Source of the DNA: Haemonchus contortus
Lineage: Eukaryota > Nematoda > Chromadorea > Rhabditida > Trichostrongylidae
Direction: 5' to 3'
NCBI GenBank assembly: GCA_000469685.2
Contig: LS997565.1
Span: forward strand, 51,762,580 to 51,826,579
Length of the DNA: 64,000 nt
Part shown: positions 12,801 to 23,338 of the stretch, piece by piece
How positions within the stretch are numbered: position 1 is the stretch's first letter
Layout of the letters: each line of letters begins with the position of its first letter
The notes under the pieces: model-generated
Told to the model about the DNA's origin: nothing
The model's database searches: none
Seen by the model: the letters and a program-made list of their open reading frames with translations, nothing else
Made by a program: the position numbers and the translations under genes

Positions 12801-15800
12801 GTACGCTGAGTGTGCATGGATGGATTGTATGGATTTACAATTAACTGCAAATATGCAAATAAAGGGAATAAATGTTAGGATAAATGCGAGTCAATGCGTT
12901 ACAACTACTGTAAAACACTAAACCTACTCACCCTTAAGTCGGGCCATTCAATTCTCGCAACCTCCTTGCGGCACTGGTGCTCTTTCGTTCATTCTTGGCT
13001 GCAAACCACTCCACCAAATCTTCCTTGCGTGAGATTGACAACGACAGGAGTTGCACCACGGTCGATGGCCATAGAATGTGCTTCGGTTTCCTCTGGAGCC
13101 CAGAGTTCGTGGCTAAGCGCAGTCACGTAGCGTCCTCCCGTTTTTTACAGAGTACTTTTCCCGACGGGACCGAGGTATGCGCCAGCCGTCTTATGAAGTC
13201 GAACGGAAGGCACGACAAAGGGGGGGGGGGGGAGGAAGGAACCCCTCACTTCATAATATGTTGCAAAATAACCCCGGACGAATCAGAGAATGATTAGGGT
13301 GCGTGCAGGATACATCCTTTTCGAGTAGCTGTCAATGATTAGAATACTTGATCTTCTGTTTCTGGTCCAGTCGTAATTTTGAAGCATTGGTTTCAATTTG
13401 CCGCCACCACTTTTTGTAAGATTGATGTCAACCGGCATAATCTTGCGTTCACAACGTTCAGGAAATGCACTAAAAAGCATAGATCAGAGCAGAATTTTTG
13501 TCTCATTAAGCCATCTGATCGAATAACAACTCTTTAGCTGCGGATATTGTGGTATGGGTGAACCATCCTCCGATCACGTTTCACTAGTGCACTGGAAGCG
13601 CCTCAAGAAATCCATTCCGATAGGAAAGTCGTGTGAGAAACTGTAAGCGTTCCATTTACGTACTTTTTTACTTTGTATAACGCACTCTCAATGTTGAAGA
13701 ACTATTCAGTAGCATTGGGTGGTTCTTCAAACGCATCCATTGAAGCCTTGTTGTGACATATTTGACACAGCAGATGCCTGCATATCTAAGATGAGCACTG
13801 ATTCTGCGTGAATTTAGCACCATTCTTCACTTGAATGCTTGAGCTCATGAGGCGCGATTGATGTCTATTAAATTGCTATTAAATTATTAATTAAATAAAT
13901 AAATTAAGTTATTAGACCGAACACCTCTTGTCAACTTTTGCGTTTGCATCACTATGTACTACCACTGGTTCTTACGCCTTTTTGAAACCCTTAGGCTTGG
14001 AGTGAATTCTGCTTAACAGGAAATGACGCTCAGTGACTGGTCATTCTACGTGAACTGCTTTCACTCGGCTGCGCTCAAACGTGCTCGCTACATTCCTAGT
14101 GTTCTTCCCGGTACTAATGTTTGTTTTCGCGTGCAGCTGATGGAAATAGCTTGCCTGTTGTATCCTGTCAATTGACAGTACTATCATTCCCCCCCCCCCC
14201 CCCCCTATCTGGTACTGCCAGTCCGGGTTTAGCAGAATGGGGAATTTGATTGTGTTCTGAAAACGATAGTGATTATGTTTCAGGGATAGACCAAGCGACA
14301 CTGAATCGTGTAATCTTCCAGTTGAGTTCAAAAATACATCTCCAAGTGTCGAGGAATGCAAAAACTCCAACAACAGTGGGGATCAGAAATCTCATAATGT
14401 GTTGCCCTCTCGGAAAGGTGACGTCTTCAGATTTCATTGTTCTTTGGTTTTTTCTTCGCTTGAAGGAGTTAATAAAAGATGTACTGTGTTGATCGAACCA
14501 CCGCAGTGCATATTTCCCTGCAGATGGGACGTCACTGGCTAGTCATGGTTCGATTAACACAGTACATATTTCCCTGCGAATGGGACGTCAGTGGCTAGTC
14601 ATGGCTCTTCTCCTTCAGGTTGTTCACGATATCACGATATCTTATAGCGCACGGCGGTATGAGCCAGTCGTGTAGAGATGGCTGATGCTGCCGCGTGTTC
14701 TACTGATAAGATGACCCATGTGACTTGTCGTGATCCACACCCGAAAAAAGTGAAATATTTGCTCTCCTGGTGCTGAACATGCAAGTATACCGATGCGTTG
14801 TACCTGAGCATTTGTGCATTCATCTCCCGGCTGCAAACACGCTCTGTATGGTAAAGTCGAGCTGGCTGAAAATTTAAAGGCACGGTTCTCGATGACATTG
14901 GTTAGTGAGTTCTTCCTTTAGGAAAACTCAGTGGCATCTAAGGGCCATAAGAAGGACCCTCTCGCGCCCAAAAACTCGACGGTTATGGTAGCCCTGTTTC
15001 CGGCTCGCGCGGTCATCTCGCCTCTCGATCGAGGTCACGTCAGACGAGTGTCGAGGCGATACAGATTGCTATTATTTGTTCTATGTAGAACCCACACACA
15101 ACCAGCTGTTGGAAGAGTGATGAGGCAATGTTTTTCTCCCATTCTTTTTTCCTTATTTAATTTCCTACACAAGAGGCTGGAAAGGAGGTGAGCTATTTTT
15201 GCTGTTACTAGGGTTTTTTGCTTACCTATGCTTATGAGTGAATGCTCTGCTTACTGTAGTCAGTTATTCGCATCAGGACCCTCACGTAGGCTTTGATACA
15301 CAATGCACAGCTCGTCCAGTTATCGTGAACTGTGCCTTTAAACTGACGAAAGCTTTAGTCGATGAATAGATTAGATATATACAATCGCGCTCAACCGCGA
15401 TACCGTGCACTTTCGATGGTTGTGGACTTTTCGCAGAAGTTTTCTTCCTCCTTTCCATTCTGTTCCTTTTCCTATTTCTAGAACTTCCTAGAAGAGCCTT
15501 TTCCGTTTCTGTTGAATAAAAGGGTATAGGTTCAAGTGTTGTGTTTAGAATTGTTTGTGGATTGCAGTGGCACTTCGTCCATTGCTTCAGGATCTGGTTC
15601 TGAAACGAATAATTCACTTGAAAGTGCATTAGATCGCGAACACGGTGAGACTAGGACAATTTCTCCGCAGAGACATAATATTTGAAAGCATGTCATCTAG
15701 AAAAGTCACATCATGCAAGCATAGACCTACCGAAAGCAGCTCCTGTACGTGAAGAAGCTTATTTGAACGTGGTCCTTTCGATACCGAATCACGTTGTAGA

Positions 15801-16048
15801 CGATTTCTATTTTGGTGACCGCCTTCCGGATGAAATCCGGCAGCTGTTTCCTGAGCTCACGCATGCACGTAGGTGATAGAAATATTATCTTCGTCAACTG
15901 TGTCGGTTTCTTTCCGCGTTTCATAACTTTCACGGTGAAATATGTGATTTTCAGGTGTATGCATCGTGGAACCTTTCGTTGGTCAGAAACGATTTCTCTC
16001 ACTGCACATACCTGTGATTCGCCCTCCGGAAACCAGTGGCCAAGCTGA
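815..16048 (+). CDS. Multi-exon C2H2 zinc-finger protein, about 511 residues
   Basis: Thirteen exons: 815-876, 2738-2819, 2911-3009, 3497-3698, 8270-8418, 9401-9543, 10807-10885, 10945-11063, 13538-13642, 14284-14417, 15549-15644, 15701-15872, 15955-16048. Every junction has GT..AG ends and matching phase, and the total is 1,536 bases including a TGA. Nine C2H2-like units are visible. Units with CX2CX12HX3-4H spacing begin near residues 10, 43, 71, 180, 260 and 287. Units near 206 and 233 are degenerate (the first lacks its second His; the second is CXC and lacks its second His). A last unit at 313 has an HX4H but a short Cys-His gap. Residues 331-511 have no recognised fold and are Ser/Asn-rich in part. 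The family normally binds DNA in the nucleus; the target is unknown and no ortholog is named. Introns cut most fingers between the Cys and His pairs. Weakest points are the start, the 56-base intron at 15645-15700 and the last exon. Confidence 0.8.
877..2737 (+). other. Intron 1 of the zinc-finger gene
   Basis: A 1.86 kb intron between the exon ending ...tag|gtgagt and the acceptor ttttttttcag. Apart from short shadow frames I see no gene or repeat in it. Confidence 0.55.
4090..5394 (+). mobile_element. Deleted mariner-family transposon
   Basis: The left end ttagggtgtccggaaagttt is preceded by TA and resembles a mariner terminal repeat; a diverged inverted match (tttccgaataacataa) lies near 5379-5394. 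Between them is a broken transposase in plus orientation. The element sits in the 4.6 kb fourth intron of the zinc-finger gene. The exact right edge is uncertain. Confidence 0.75.
4654..5318 (+). pseudogene. Mariner transposase remnant, internally deleted and frameshifted
   Basis: The N-terminal part (from the ATG at 4654) matches the mariner helix-turn-helix region, with a recognisable CRRWFQRFKNGNESLED segment. Most of the catalytic middle is missing: the frame passes within a few dozen codons to the C-terminal part. There, residues like RPHVHTRKSL and, after further frame changes, the EHSLAERKFSNYEEVQ and PTEFFERGIH blocks are seen. In another frame the segment around 5100 reads PYSPYLASSN, where active mariners have SPDLAPSD, so the third catalytic Asp is also lost. 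Mariner transposases cut and paste at TA sites using a DD34D triad; this copy cannot be active. It could only be moved by a related active element. Confidence 0.85.
6010..7990. repeat. Long inverted-repeat element inside intron 4
   Basis: Sequence near 6010-6375 recurs inverted near 7535-7990. For example, gggagccacatgttgaaacatg (around 6226) matches tgtttcaacatgtggctccc (around 7710), and the stretches near the tcattcccgctaaatggcc motif at 6055 also pair. The arms are diverged and one has a small insertion. The spacer is about 1.2 kb with no transposase. It is probably a non-autonomous foldback or MITE-like element. Confidence 0.7.
8714..9294 (+). mobile_element. MITE, AGGCACAGTTCACGAT family, copy 1
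   Basis: It starts ttaaaggcacagtcacgataattttggg and ends in an inverted copy (gtgaactgtgactttaa). TTAA is present at both ends. The interior matches copies at 14874, 28347 and 49966. It contains no coding capacity and lies in intron 5 of the zinc-finger gene. Confidence 0.75.
10104..10130. repeat. CA microsatellite
   Basis: An imperfect (CA)n run with a few G interruptions, in intron 6 of the zinc-finger gene. Confidence 0.8.
11195..12450. mobile_element. Long terminal-inverted-repeat element in intron 8
   Basis: The block at 11239-11332 recurs inverted at 12327-12420 with roughly nine in ten bases matching. The shared core is cacccgcctgtgggatggcc / cctacaggcgggtgagtgg, next to gcgcgagaaaggtgc. 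Weaker matching continues outward on both sides. The interior is about 1 kb and holds one 136-codon open frame but no recognised transposase. It lies in intron 8 of the zinc-finger gene. Confidence 0.7.
11700..12110 (+). CDS. Unrecognised 136-residue open frame within the inverted-repeat element
   Basis: An ATG-started frame between the two inverted arms, rich in Pro, Ser and aromatic residues (SAPLPPLATSLSVPSS), with no motif I recognise. It might be a chance frame, a cargo gene of the element, or an alternative exon of the surrounding gene. There is no splice or homology evidence. Confidence 0.15.
   Translation: MSHLHYSKFDCSAFSGFNPGLAATVASSYSCGSLYLASLPQYTAPPLFHVSAPLPPLATSLSVPSSAVAPNSFYIYPQHPKHCEPCQPSPFVFRNPRSSYSYLKSEAHLNGERQVSKGRKHHVLIHRDQVDGNWTK
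13220..13232. repeat. G homopolymer (13)
   Basis: Uninterrupted G run in intron 8 of the zinc-finger gene. The exact length is likely uncertain in any assembly. Confidence 0.9.
14189..14205. repeat. C homopolymer (17)
   Basis: Uninterrupted C run in intron 9 of the zinc-finger gene, about 80 bases upstream of exon 10. Confidence 0.9.
14874..15342 (-). mobile_element. MITE, AGGCACAGTTCACGAT family, copy 2 (inverted)
   Basis: Ends are ttaaaggcacggttctcgat and atcgtgaactgtgcctttaa, with TTAA at both edges. The interior is the reverse of copy 1, including the cgatcgaggtcacgtcagacg and cttatgagtgaatg segments. It lies in intron 10 of the zinc-finger gene. Confidence 0.75.
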
Positions 16049-17311
16049 CCGTTTACTGTCGGTACCAATCTACGTCTGAACAGGAGATATGACCATGATA
16101 TCCCCTCTATACAATTTTTACATTAGATTGTTAGAGACTTGACTTGGATAAGAAGGACATTTTCCCCTTGCCCGGCATAATGACATCAGACCAGAGCGGA
16201 AATCGATTTATGGTGGTCGGAAATTGAATGCTGTTGCCTATGTGTTAAATATATCTCATGGGCTAGGAACGGGAGCATGCAAGGCTGGCTCTAAAGCCTA
16301 GATGCTTCATAGCAGTAAAATGTAGAACTAATGATGACTAACATATTAGCTTGAAATGGGTTTTTAGAGATGAAGGAACACCTGGAAACAAGTGTTCAGC
16401 ATTAGGAGTTACAAGCAACCGTCTCACAGGTGCTGGTTTGAATTAACTTGTGAGAGATAGCATGGAGCAGGCAGTTCTATCTAAATGTATGTATAGGGTG
16501 ACCCGCATGCCTTTTGTTCAGGGAAACGTAGAGTTGATGTTCGTTGGACATGAACAGGGAACCACGAAGAGCATTCTGAATGGTTTCCAAAAAAGAGTTT
16601 AAGCTAGTTTGGTTATCAAAACTGGAAGCCGTATGTTAAGGAGGGTATTAAAGAAAGCAGACTTTCCGAAAGGCATGATAGGCCCTATTATAATAGCTGT
16701 CTATGGACGTCTCATGTGAGATCAAACAGCCTGAGATTTTGAATGACCGTTGAGCCCCAATTTAATTTCCTGGTTGTTGTTGAAAGCCTTAAATTGTGTT
16801 TGTTTTATCTAGCCTTTCTCCCATTCCAGCTTGAGTGTTCATACAGACGGCTAAGGGCAGTGAGAACTGAGTATAAATAGCATTCATTGGTTTCATATGC
16901 GAAACTTTATTGGTATCATGAAAATGGTGTCCATTTGAAACTATAACAGTCTAACAGCCGATGATGTAAACTTTCGTTTGATCGTTGTTATCATTTTCAG
17001 GTATGACTTGAGTGAAGCCTTTCATAAATCATTCATAGCGTGGCTGTTTCTTTGATCTGTGGGAGCTACTAAGCATGATTATCGGAAACTAGACTCTTTT
17101 TAAAAAAGATTATGACCGCTATGGGTGCGCACGAGCTCTCGCTGTGTATGCGGCTGCTCATTGCTTCGTTCATTTGCTGATCAGGCTATAATGGGCCTGT
17201 TACTGCCTAGAACGTGAAGTTAAAAACTTCTGAGACCTTTTCAACTATTTTTTGTTCATGTATTTGTTTTGTTGAGCCATCTGTTCCTTGATATCTCAGT
17301 TTCATTCTCTT
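16049..17311. other. Intergenic region, no gene seen
   Basis: Between the zinc-finger stop codon and the acceptor of the ubiquitin-like gene. No convincing exon, repeat or canonical AATAAA was found near the zinc-finger stop. Confidence 0.45.
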
Positions 17312-17321
17312 CGTGGCACAG
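17312..17321 (+). promoter_or_regulatory. Likely spliced-leader acceptor of the ubiquitin-like gene
   Basis: cgtggcacag followed by gta and then the ATG, so only three bases of leader. This spacing suggests trans-splicing. Confidence 0.4.
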
Positions 17322-17324
17322 GTA

Positions 17325-18758
17325 ATGCTGTTTACGGTGAAACTACTCGGTGGGAAGGACGATACAGCGACTATTGAGGTGAGTCCATCATTCGATTCTT
17401 TTTTAGAATTAACCAGTATTGCGAAATTCTGTTATAAACAGCGTGGGATTAGTTCAACGTGAGGCAGGAGGGATAGTAAATCGGTCGCGCTTCTTCAAAT
17501 AGATTACGTCAAGGGTGATGGACCACGTATGATCCAGCTAATCTGCAACAACTCATGGCTTATTGTTGTTGAATGACGCCAAGAAAAATATTTGCATACG
17601 GCCGTACACAGCAGTTTGTGGAACCGTAGTTAGATATGTGAACAGGGATAGCCATTTCCCCCTGAAAATTCAAGGCACAGATCACGATAATTCCGAGGTA
17701 ACCATTTTACGTGGAAAAGAGGAAGTGTTGATGTGGAGTGGTGCGTCGGTGGCGAAGAAAGCGAGAGAATACGAAAAATAAGACTTTCCAAAAGTAGTGG
17801 AAATAGAAGTTGTACGAGGTAACCATGATGGAAATGGCATTGAAGGGGTATTCGGACGAGATTCTATTCGTTACAATTGCTCAAAAATCAGCTTCGAACT
17901 GTCTAAAACTGCCTTGCACTGTCGCCATGGGTCATGACAAGTTGTTTGAACTCCCTACATGGGAGTCTCTTGAGATAGTGGAGCCTCTACAACACTGTTG
18001 AGACTCGTCCGCTGTGGGTGTGGCATTTACGCGACACAATGCCCGCCCCTTATTGGGCCCTATGCAGGGCGTTTCTCTACCTAATACCAGCCCGTATGGT
18101 ATCAGGAGGAGTTTCAAATTCATCCTGTGGGGAAACCTCAGAAACGATTTTTATCGTGAACTGTGCCTGCAAATGTGCATTACACGACCTCCTAGCTATT
18201 GTACAATTGTGCCTTAAAATGAAGATGTGAGAGTTGCGCCCGAATTCGAGTCTGGTAATGACCAGTTTTATTCATCCTGTTATCTAACCTCAATGTTTAA
18301 CTTCAAGTAACCAAGAGCAGTTAATTTATACAAAACTATCACAGAGAGTGCAAAATATTGTGGCTCGCACATGTTATGGAGACAGCTTTTTCATGCTTAA
18401 GATTTAAAAACGGAAAGCAAGGCTCATTTTGGGTCGTGATGTTAAGCAAGAACTTCCATAAAAACTTGCTGTATCTTGCTTCAGCTTTTACCTGATATAC
18501 AAGTACGGCATCTGAAAATGAAAATCGCCGATGAAATGCTTCTCCCGTATGGCTCGTTCAAGGTTTTGAATGCGGGCAAACCACTTCTTGGTATGTGTTC
18601 CTATTATATGTAGCATTGTCAGCCTGAGTTACCGCCTGCACAGTGTCATTTCAGATGACGACTCGCAACTTCTCCCAGCTGGCCTGAAGGAAGGTGCCAA
18701 ATTGACGGTTGTACTTAATACTGGAGACATGGTTGGGCCGTGCAAGGTTACTTTCTGA
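17325..18758 (+). CDS. Ubiquitin-like fold protein (Ubl domain)
   Basis: Exons 17325-17378, 18485-18590 and 18655-18758 join in phase to give 87 residues. The order matches ubiquitin: a first strand pair (LFTVKLLGGKDDTATIE), a helix (QVRHLKMKIADEM), the FKVLNAGKPL strand, which corresponds to LIFAGKQL of ubiquitin, and the KEGAKLTVVLNTG strand corresponding to STLHLVL. The C-terminal RLRGG is absent, so it is probably not conjugated. More likely it is the N-terminal Ubl of a larger adaptor or shuttle protein; a midnolin-type Ubl is one possibility, held weakly. The last exon either stops at TGA 18756-18758 or splices out earlier (donors after ...GACATG or ...TGCAAG) to downstream exons. Intron 1 holds a MITE. 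Confidence 0.65.
17671..18169 (+). mobile_element. MITE, related subfamily B, copy 1
   Basis: Starts aaggcacagatcacgataatt and ends ttatcgtgaactgtgcct. The ends match the copy 1 family but the interior differs and matches the element at 26981. It lies in intron 1 of the Ubl gene. Confidence 0.7.
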
Positions 18759-19769
18759 GAATTTCATCAGAATGCAACGTTATCTATAAAGGATGATGTA
18801 AAATCTACGTTATTAGGCTGATTCGGATTCACTGATGGAGATTCGTGTGAAGGCGATTCTAGGCGATTCAGCAACTCCTCTCAATAACCTTCGCTTACGA
18901 AAGGTATGGCTTCACGTGATGTTGCAGACGTTCGCTGCTAGAATATGTTTTATTAGGTCCCGTTTTACTCTAGTAACTAATAAAGGAGCGACTTACATGG
19001 AGACCATTTCGAAATGAATGTTAACTGTCACTATTGGTCGAAGTATTAGCAAGAAGAGATTACTTTGGTTCGGGAGAATTTTGGTCCCACTATTCGGATT
19101 TTTCCTTTTTTACGCGTTGGCTACCGGATCCTAAATTTTTTCATCCATGAAAGAAAACGGTGTACTGGTCTTACAGGATCAAATAAAGTTGCTTAACCAT
19201 TTATCTTCTTGAGCTCGATGATAGGTGCTACCGTAATAGCTGGGCGGGTACCATCACTGCTTGGACCATCGTTTGAGTTCGTCACCCAATTTTGTGCTAA
19301 GCGCTTATAGGATTTCTCTACAACTTGCAAAGGAAGCCGGATATGTGCCGCATCCAAGAGGGATCGATCACTAGCGATTACGCTATACTCCAGCCGGTAC
19401 ATCTGGTACAGCTCTGTTCACTGCACAACTTGGATTTTCCAATAGTCTCTTGAACCACTGAATGAGTTTGGAGTCGTGTACCACATTGCCTTCGTTGTTC
19501 GAAAGAAGACGGTCATTATTCCTTATGCTCAAAATCGCATTCACACATTTGGGAGGGAGGATCCCATTCGAAGAATAGCATTAAAGTATCATTTTTATGG
19601 ATGTCATGGGGTCAAAGATTGCCATCCCTCTTCAGAACGCATCGGAGAGATCGATTCTACAAAAGTATGTACATGCAGTCAGCGTCATTTAATGCTTGCG
19701 GGAAAGCGCGGCACTCGGCATCTCTCTCTTCACGCAAGTGCGGAAGGAATTCCGGAGTCCGAAGGGCAA

Positions 19770-19854
19770 GGACTACTCTGTGTGCGACAGGGAAGAATGG
19801 AGACTTTACTGGCGCCCGCTCGAGAAATTCGATGATCGGTGGGACGACAGATGA
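19770..19854 (+). mobile_element. RTE LINE 3' fragment
   Basis: One frame reads DREEWRLYWRPLEKFDDRWDDR and stop, the C-terminal signature of the RTE family also seen at 52861 and 59551. It is a short 5'-truncated LINE copy. Confidence 0.6.
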
Positions 19855-20668
19855 TGGACTGCAGTAGTATGTATTCACTAATCGCTGCTGTGTTCACACT
19901 TACACAGAACTTTTTATGGAGTGTAAGGTTGTGTTGTTCCGCAATTATCTCAAATTATGCTCATCGAAGGTAACTTCACATCTACAATTTGGACGAAGTG
20001 CTCATACGTAGGCCCGCAATTTTTTGATTGACTTTCTTAGGACCAAGTATTCATCGGGATATGACGTCATGGCCCTCAGATGATTAATGTGTAGGATGCT
20101 CTTTCACTTTTTGCAATACTGATTCGTGCAAAATAATGTTTTGATCTATGTCATCTTCTTTGTGTCTTATTGAGCAGTGAGTTGATGTTTCTCCTTCACG
20201 AAAATTTTGACGCTCTACCTAATCACAGATAAGCCGTTGTCAAGGCAGAGCTAATTGTTTATCGGAGGGCATCAGGAATTTTCGACGTCTGCCTAATTCG
20301 GTGTTCAGTCATTATCGTGAAAAAACAACTATAGCAGTGAACGAAAACATATGGTTTGTCGTTACAGGTTCTCTTGAATTCTCCAAAGTTGAGATTTTGG
20401 AAAAAAATTATAAAGGTTAATGCTTAGAATGCCTCAATTTCTTTATTTCCTGAGCCCTTCTCTTTACATTGAATTCTTTGTAAGGCTGCATGTGCCTCAT
20501 AAAGAAGATTCGCTTGTTCTTGGTTTTTATGAGGGAGGTCTCACAACACCGAAAAGCTAAATTAAAAAAGCTCCGGAATGGGAGAGGGTGCTCGAATCTT
20601 GAGGGTTTTGTGGGCCTAATATCTGATCAATCAGAATTGAGAGTTCATTGATCCATTGATCGGTTCAG

Positions 20669-22498
20669 GAGAGCTGCGGTCACACTCAACCTGCCTCTCA
20701 AAAGGTTTTCTGCAAAAACGTAGTTTAACTTCTGTTGTTCCTCCACCATCCTTCGAAAACTCATATCAACTAAAGAAGAATCTTCGCTGTGTGCGCGATG
20801 CGATCCTCTTGGTTCAGAACTCTCGTCTTATAAAAATACAAATATGGTAAACAACTCGCTATTTATCACATTGGTGCTGGTTTATATTGAATTATAAGAA
20901 AAAGCAGCTCAGCAATCCCCGTCTGACAGGGTTAAATGGAGGCGGGTTTGTTAGATTTACCTTTCGGATGGCGTGAATCCTTCGAAACTGAAAGGGAGGC
21001 GGTCGTTTGGCGCGGCCCTTCGCAGCCACTTTGCCATTGTGGTGCACAGGCTTCAATTGCCACCCATAAACGCAATTTCTGCATCAACCAGCTCGTTCAA
21101 ATCAGTCAGCCTTTCAAATTACCATCAGCTACCGGCCTAATTAGAGTTGCTCCATAGGTGCGAAGCGACCCTGATTAAGTTGAAGACTCAGAGATCATCA
21201 AACTCCCAGTCATCCTCATTGATCTAGTTGGGATTAAAGGAATTGTAAAGATTATATAGAATAATTGTTCGTGAAGAAATAAAATTTTTAAGTTTTTGGT
21301 TTTAGAAGTTATTATCATGCATAGTTGAAAATATAATTGTCAAATGTACATCCAACCTTCCTTCTTGGAGGTAAACAAGCATTCAAATGATTACTTAATC
21401 TCCTAGCAATAAATGCCTGGGGCGGTTCTCGACCCGGAACATTCCCGTCAAATGATCAAAAATCTCCTTGTCCCGTTTCGATTTCATACCCCTGCCTTAT
21501 AAGTGGTATCGAAGGTCACGGATTCAACCACTGCTCAACTTCTGGCTAGAGAAGGATAGCATCACAAGAATATGGAAACAGCCATCAAGAAATGCTGAGT
21601 ACAAATAGAGAGAAAAAACTCAAGAAGTAGAGTAAGGAAAAGTTCAGCAAGAAGCGGAAACCCGCAAGTCCGAAATCCTACCATGTAGTGGTAATTGACA
21701 TCTCTCAAGTTTTTGTCAATCTATTTTGAGAATAGTAGATGTGCTCCCGAATTTTTCGCACATTTTTATATACATGACTTCTTAGATTTAATCTACAGAA
21801 TTATCCTTTTTGGTCCTGAGAGAAGAAAAAACGGTAAGGTGGAACGTGCTACTGTGTACTGTGAATGTGAATGAGTTTGAAATATTGATATGGTTTTCAA
21901 AATTATATTACTGGTGAATTTTGCATCAAGGGATGGATAAAACTGCTAACTCTGAAACTCTTTACAATTTCCTCCCTTACTACTACTAATGAGGATGACT
22001 GAAAGTTCGGTGACCCCTGAGTCTTCAACTTAATCAGGGTTGCCTCGCACCTATGTACGAAGCAACTCTAATTAGGCCGATAGCTGATGGTAATTCGAGA
22101 GGCTGACTGGTTTGGACGAGTTGGTTAATGCAGAAATTGCGTTGTATGGGTGGCAATTGAAGCCCACCCCCGGATCGATATCCGCCCAGGCCAACCAAGC
22201 CTTCCATCCCTCCGGAGTCGGTTAATTGGTACCAGACTTGTGTGGGAGGATAAAAGCACTGACTTGTACATCGGCTGGCCACCGCAAGTCATTGTATAGG
22301 CCACATACGCACTCATTACGCCACTACGATTATGAATGGAAGTCGAGTGCAGGGCGCATCCCTCAGACGGGATTGATTAACGCCAGAAACTTTATCCTTT
22401 AATTTTAACTTTACATTCAGAGCATTCAAAACTACGTGGACTTCATGTCATTGGACGATCTGGAACGCTACTCTAAGAAGGTTTCGCCCGAATCTTAG
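20669..22498 (+). CDS. Possible downstream exons of the Ubl gene
   Basis: Two coding-like blocks. 20669-20846 is bounded by cggttcag and gtaaac; it is Lys/Leu-rich and ends near RDAILLVQNSRLIKIQ. 22421-22498 follows ttacattcag and ends QNYVDFMSLDDLERYSKK..., then TAG. The phase between them fits only if the second acceptor is shifted to 22423 or a different donor is used. The link to the Ubl exons is missing, so these may belong to that gene or to another. No family is recognised. Confidence 0.3.
21049..22164. repeat. Inverted-repeat element with 170-bp arms
   Basis: Arm 21049-21220 recurs inverted at 21988-22164. Matching stretches include ggcttcaattgccaccca / tgggtggcaattgaagcc and ccctgattaagttgaagactcag / ctgagtcttcaacttaatcagg. 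The spacer is about 770 bases, AT-rich and non-coding. The right arm abuts SINE sequence. Confidence 0.75.
22165..22405 (+). mobile_element. SINE copy, 5' part lost
   Basis: Matches the body of the SINEs at 33212 and 39375: ccggatcgatatccgcccaggcc, gggaggataaaagcactgacttgtacat, ggccacatacgcactcat and the tail tttatccttt. The tRNA-like head (A and B boxes) is missing and replaced by the inverted-repeat arm. Confidence 0.65.
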
Positions 22499-23338
22499 GA
22501 ATGAACGTTTGCCTCATTTTTCACTTTTGTTTTCCTCCTCTTGTTCTTCGGTTGGTTTTTTTTTCGAAATTTGGCTAGCTGTCAGAACTTTCCTACTATC
22601 ATAGAGACCGTACCGAAGTTATCATTGCCACTGGTTTATCTCTCGCTTGTCACTTCTGAAAATTTGGCTTACATTTTCTCCAAATTTAAAGCTTTTGGAT
22701 GATCTTTGTATGGATAAACTCTTGCAGTGCGCATGAACTGTTTATGTTGCTGTGGTCGTATCTATTCTTGTCAAAATTTTTGAAGTTCCGGGTTGTGTCC
22801 CGACTTTTTTTGCTCTTCTTAATGACAGTTCTTATGATTTTTTTTCTGGGAGCAAATTCAGTAGGATGGGTATTCGGGTTGTGTATGACATAGTCAAAAT
22901 ATATGTAAGTGGAGCAGGTACGATTTTTATCCTACACTGCATTGCATAATGATACAGCCAGCCATGAATTTCACCAAAATTCAGGTTCCAGGACACTTCA
23001 GGTTGCACTCTTCTCTCAGCGTAACCTGTAGACCAACAACGAGTTCCATCTCAATAATATGAACAACTTTTCCTTCATTTTTTCAGAGGAGGTCACTTTG
23101 CCTATGTTGCGAAATGATACAGTCACGGACCAAATCAATTTATTCAACAGCTGAATAACGATTAAGAGAGGATGTTGCATGATCAGTAATTAATTGAGCC
23201 CCATTCCTTTTAACTATCTCGAAGATACGAATGTCTAAGCTAAAGTAAAGGCTATCAATGAGCTCCTGGTCAACTTGGTGCCCTATCTGTTGACGTTGCT
23301 TTCTTCAGCTCACTGATATCTGCAACTGCTTGTTTCCT
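22499..23338. other. Intergenic, no gene seen
   Basis: AT-rich sequence with short hydrophobic shadow frames around 22700-22950. Nothing supportable. Confidence 0.4.

Noticed and set aside
13220..14205. G and C homopolymers as an i-motif or quadruplex regulator
   Set aside because: Single homopolymer runs about 1 kb apart without spaced G-tracts. More likely polymerase slippage products.
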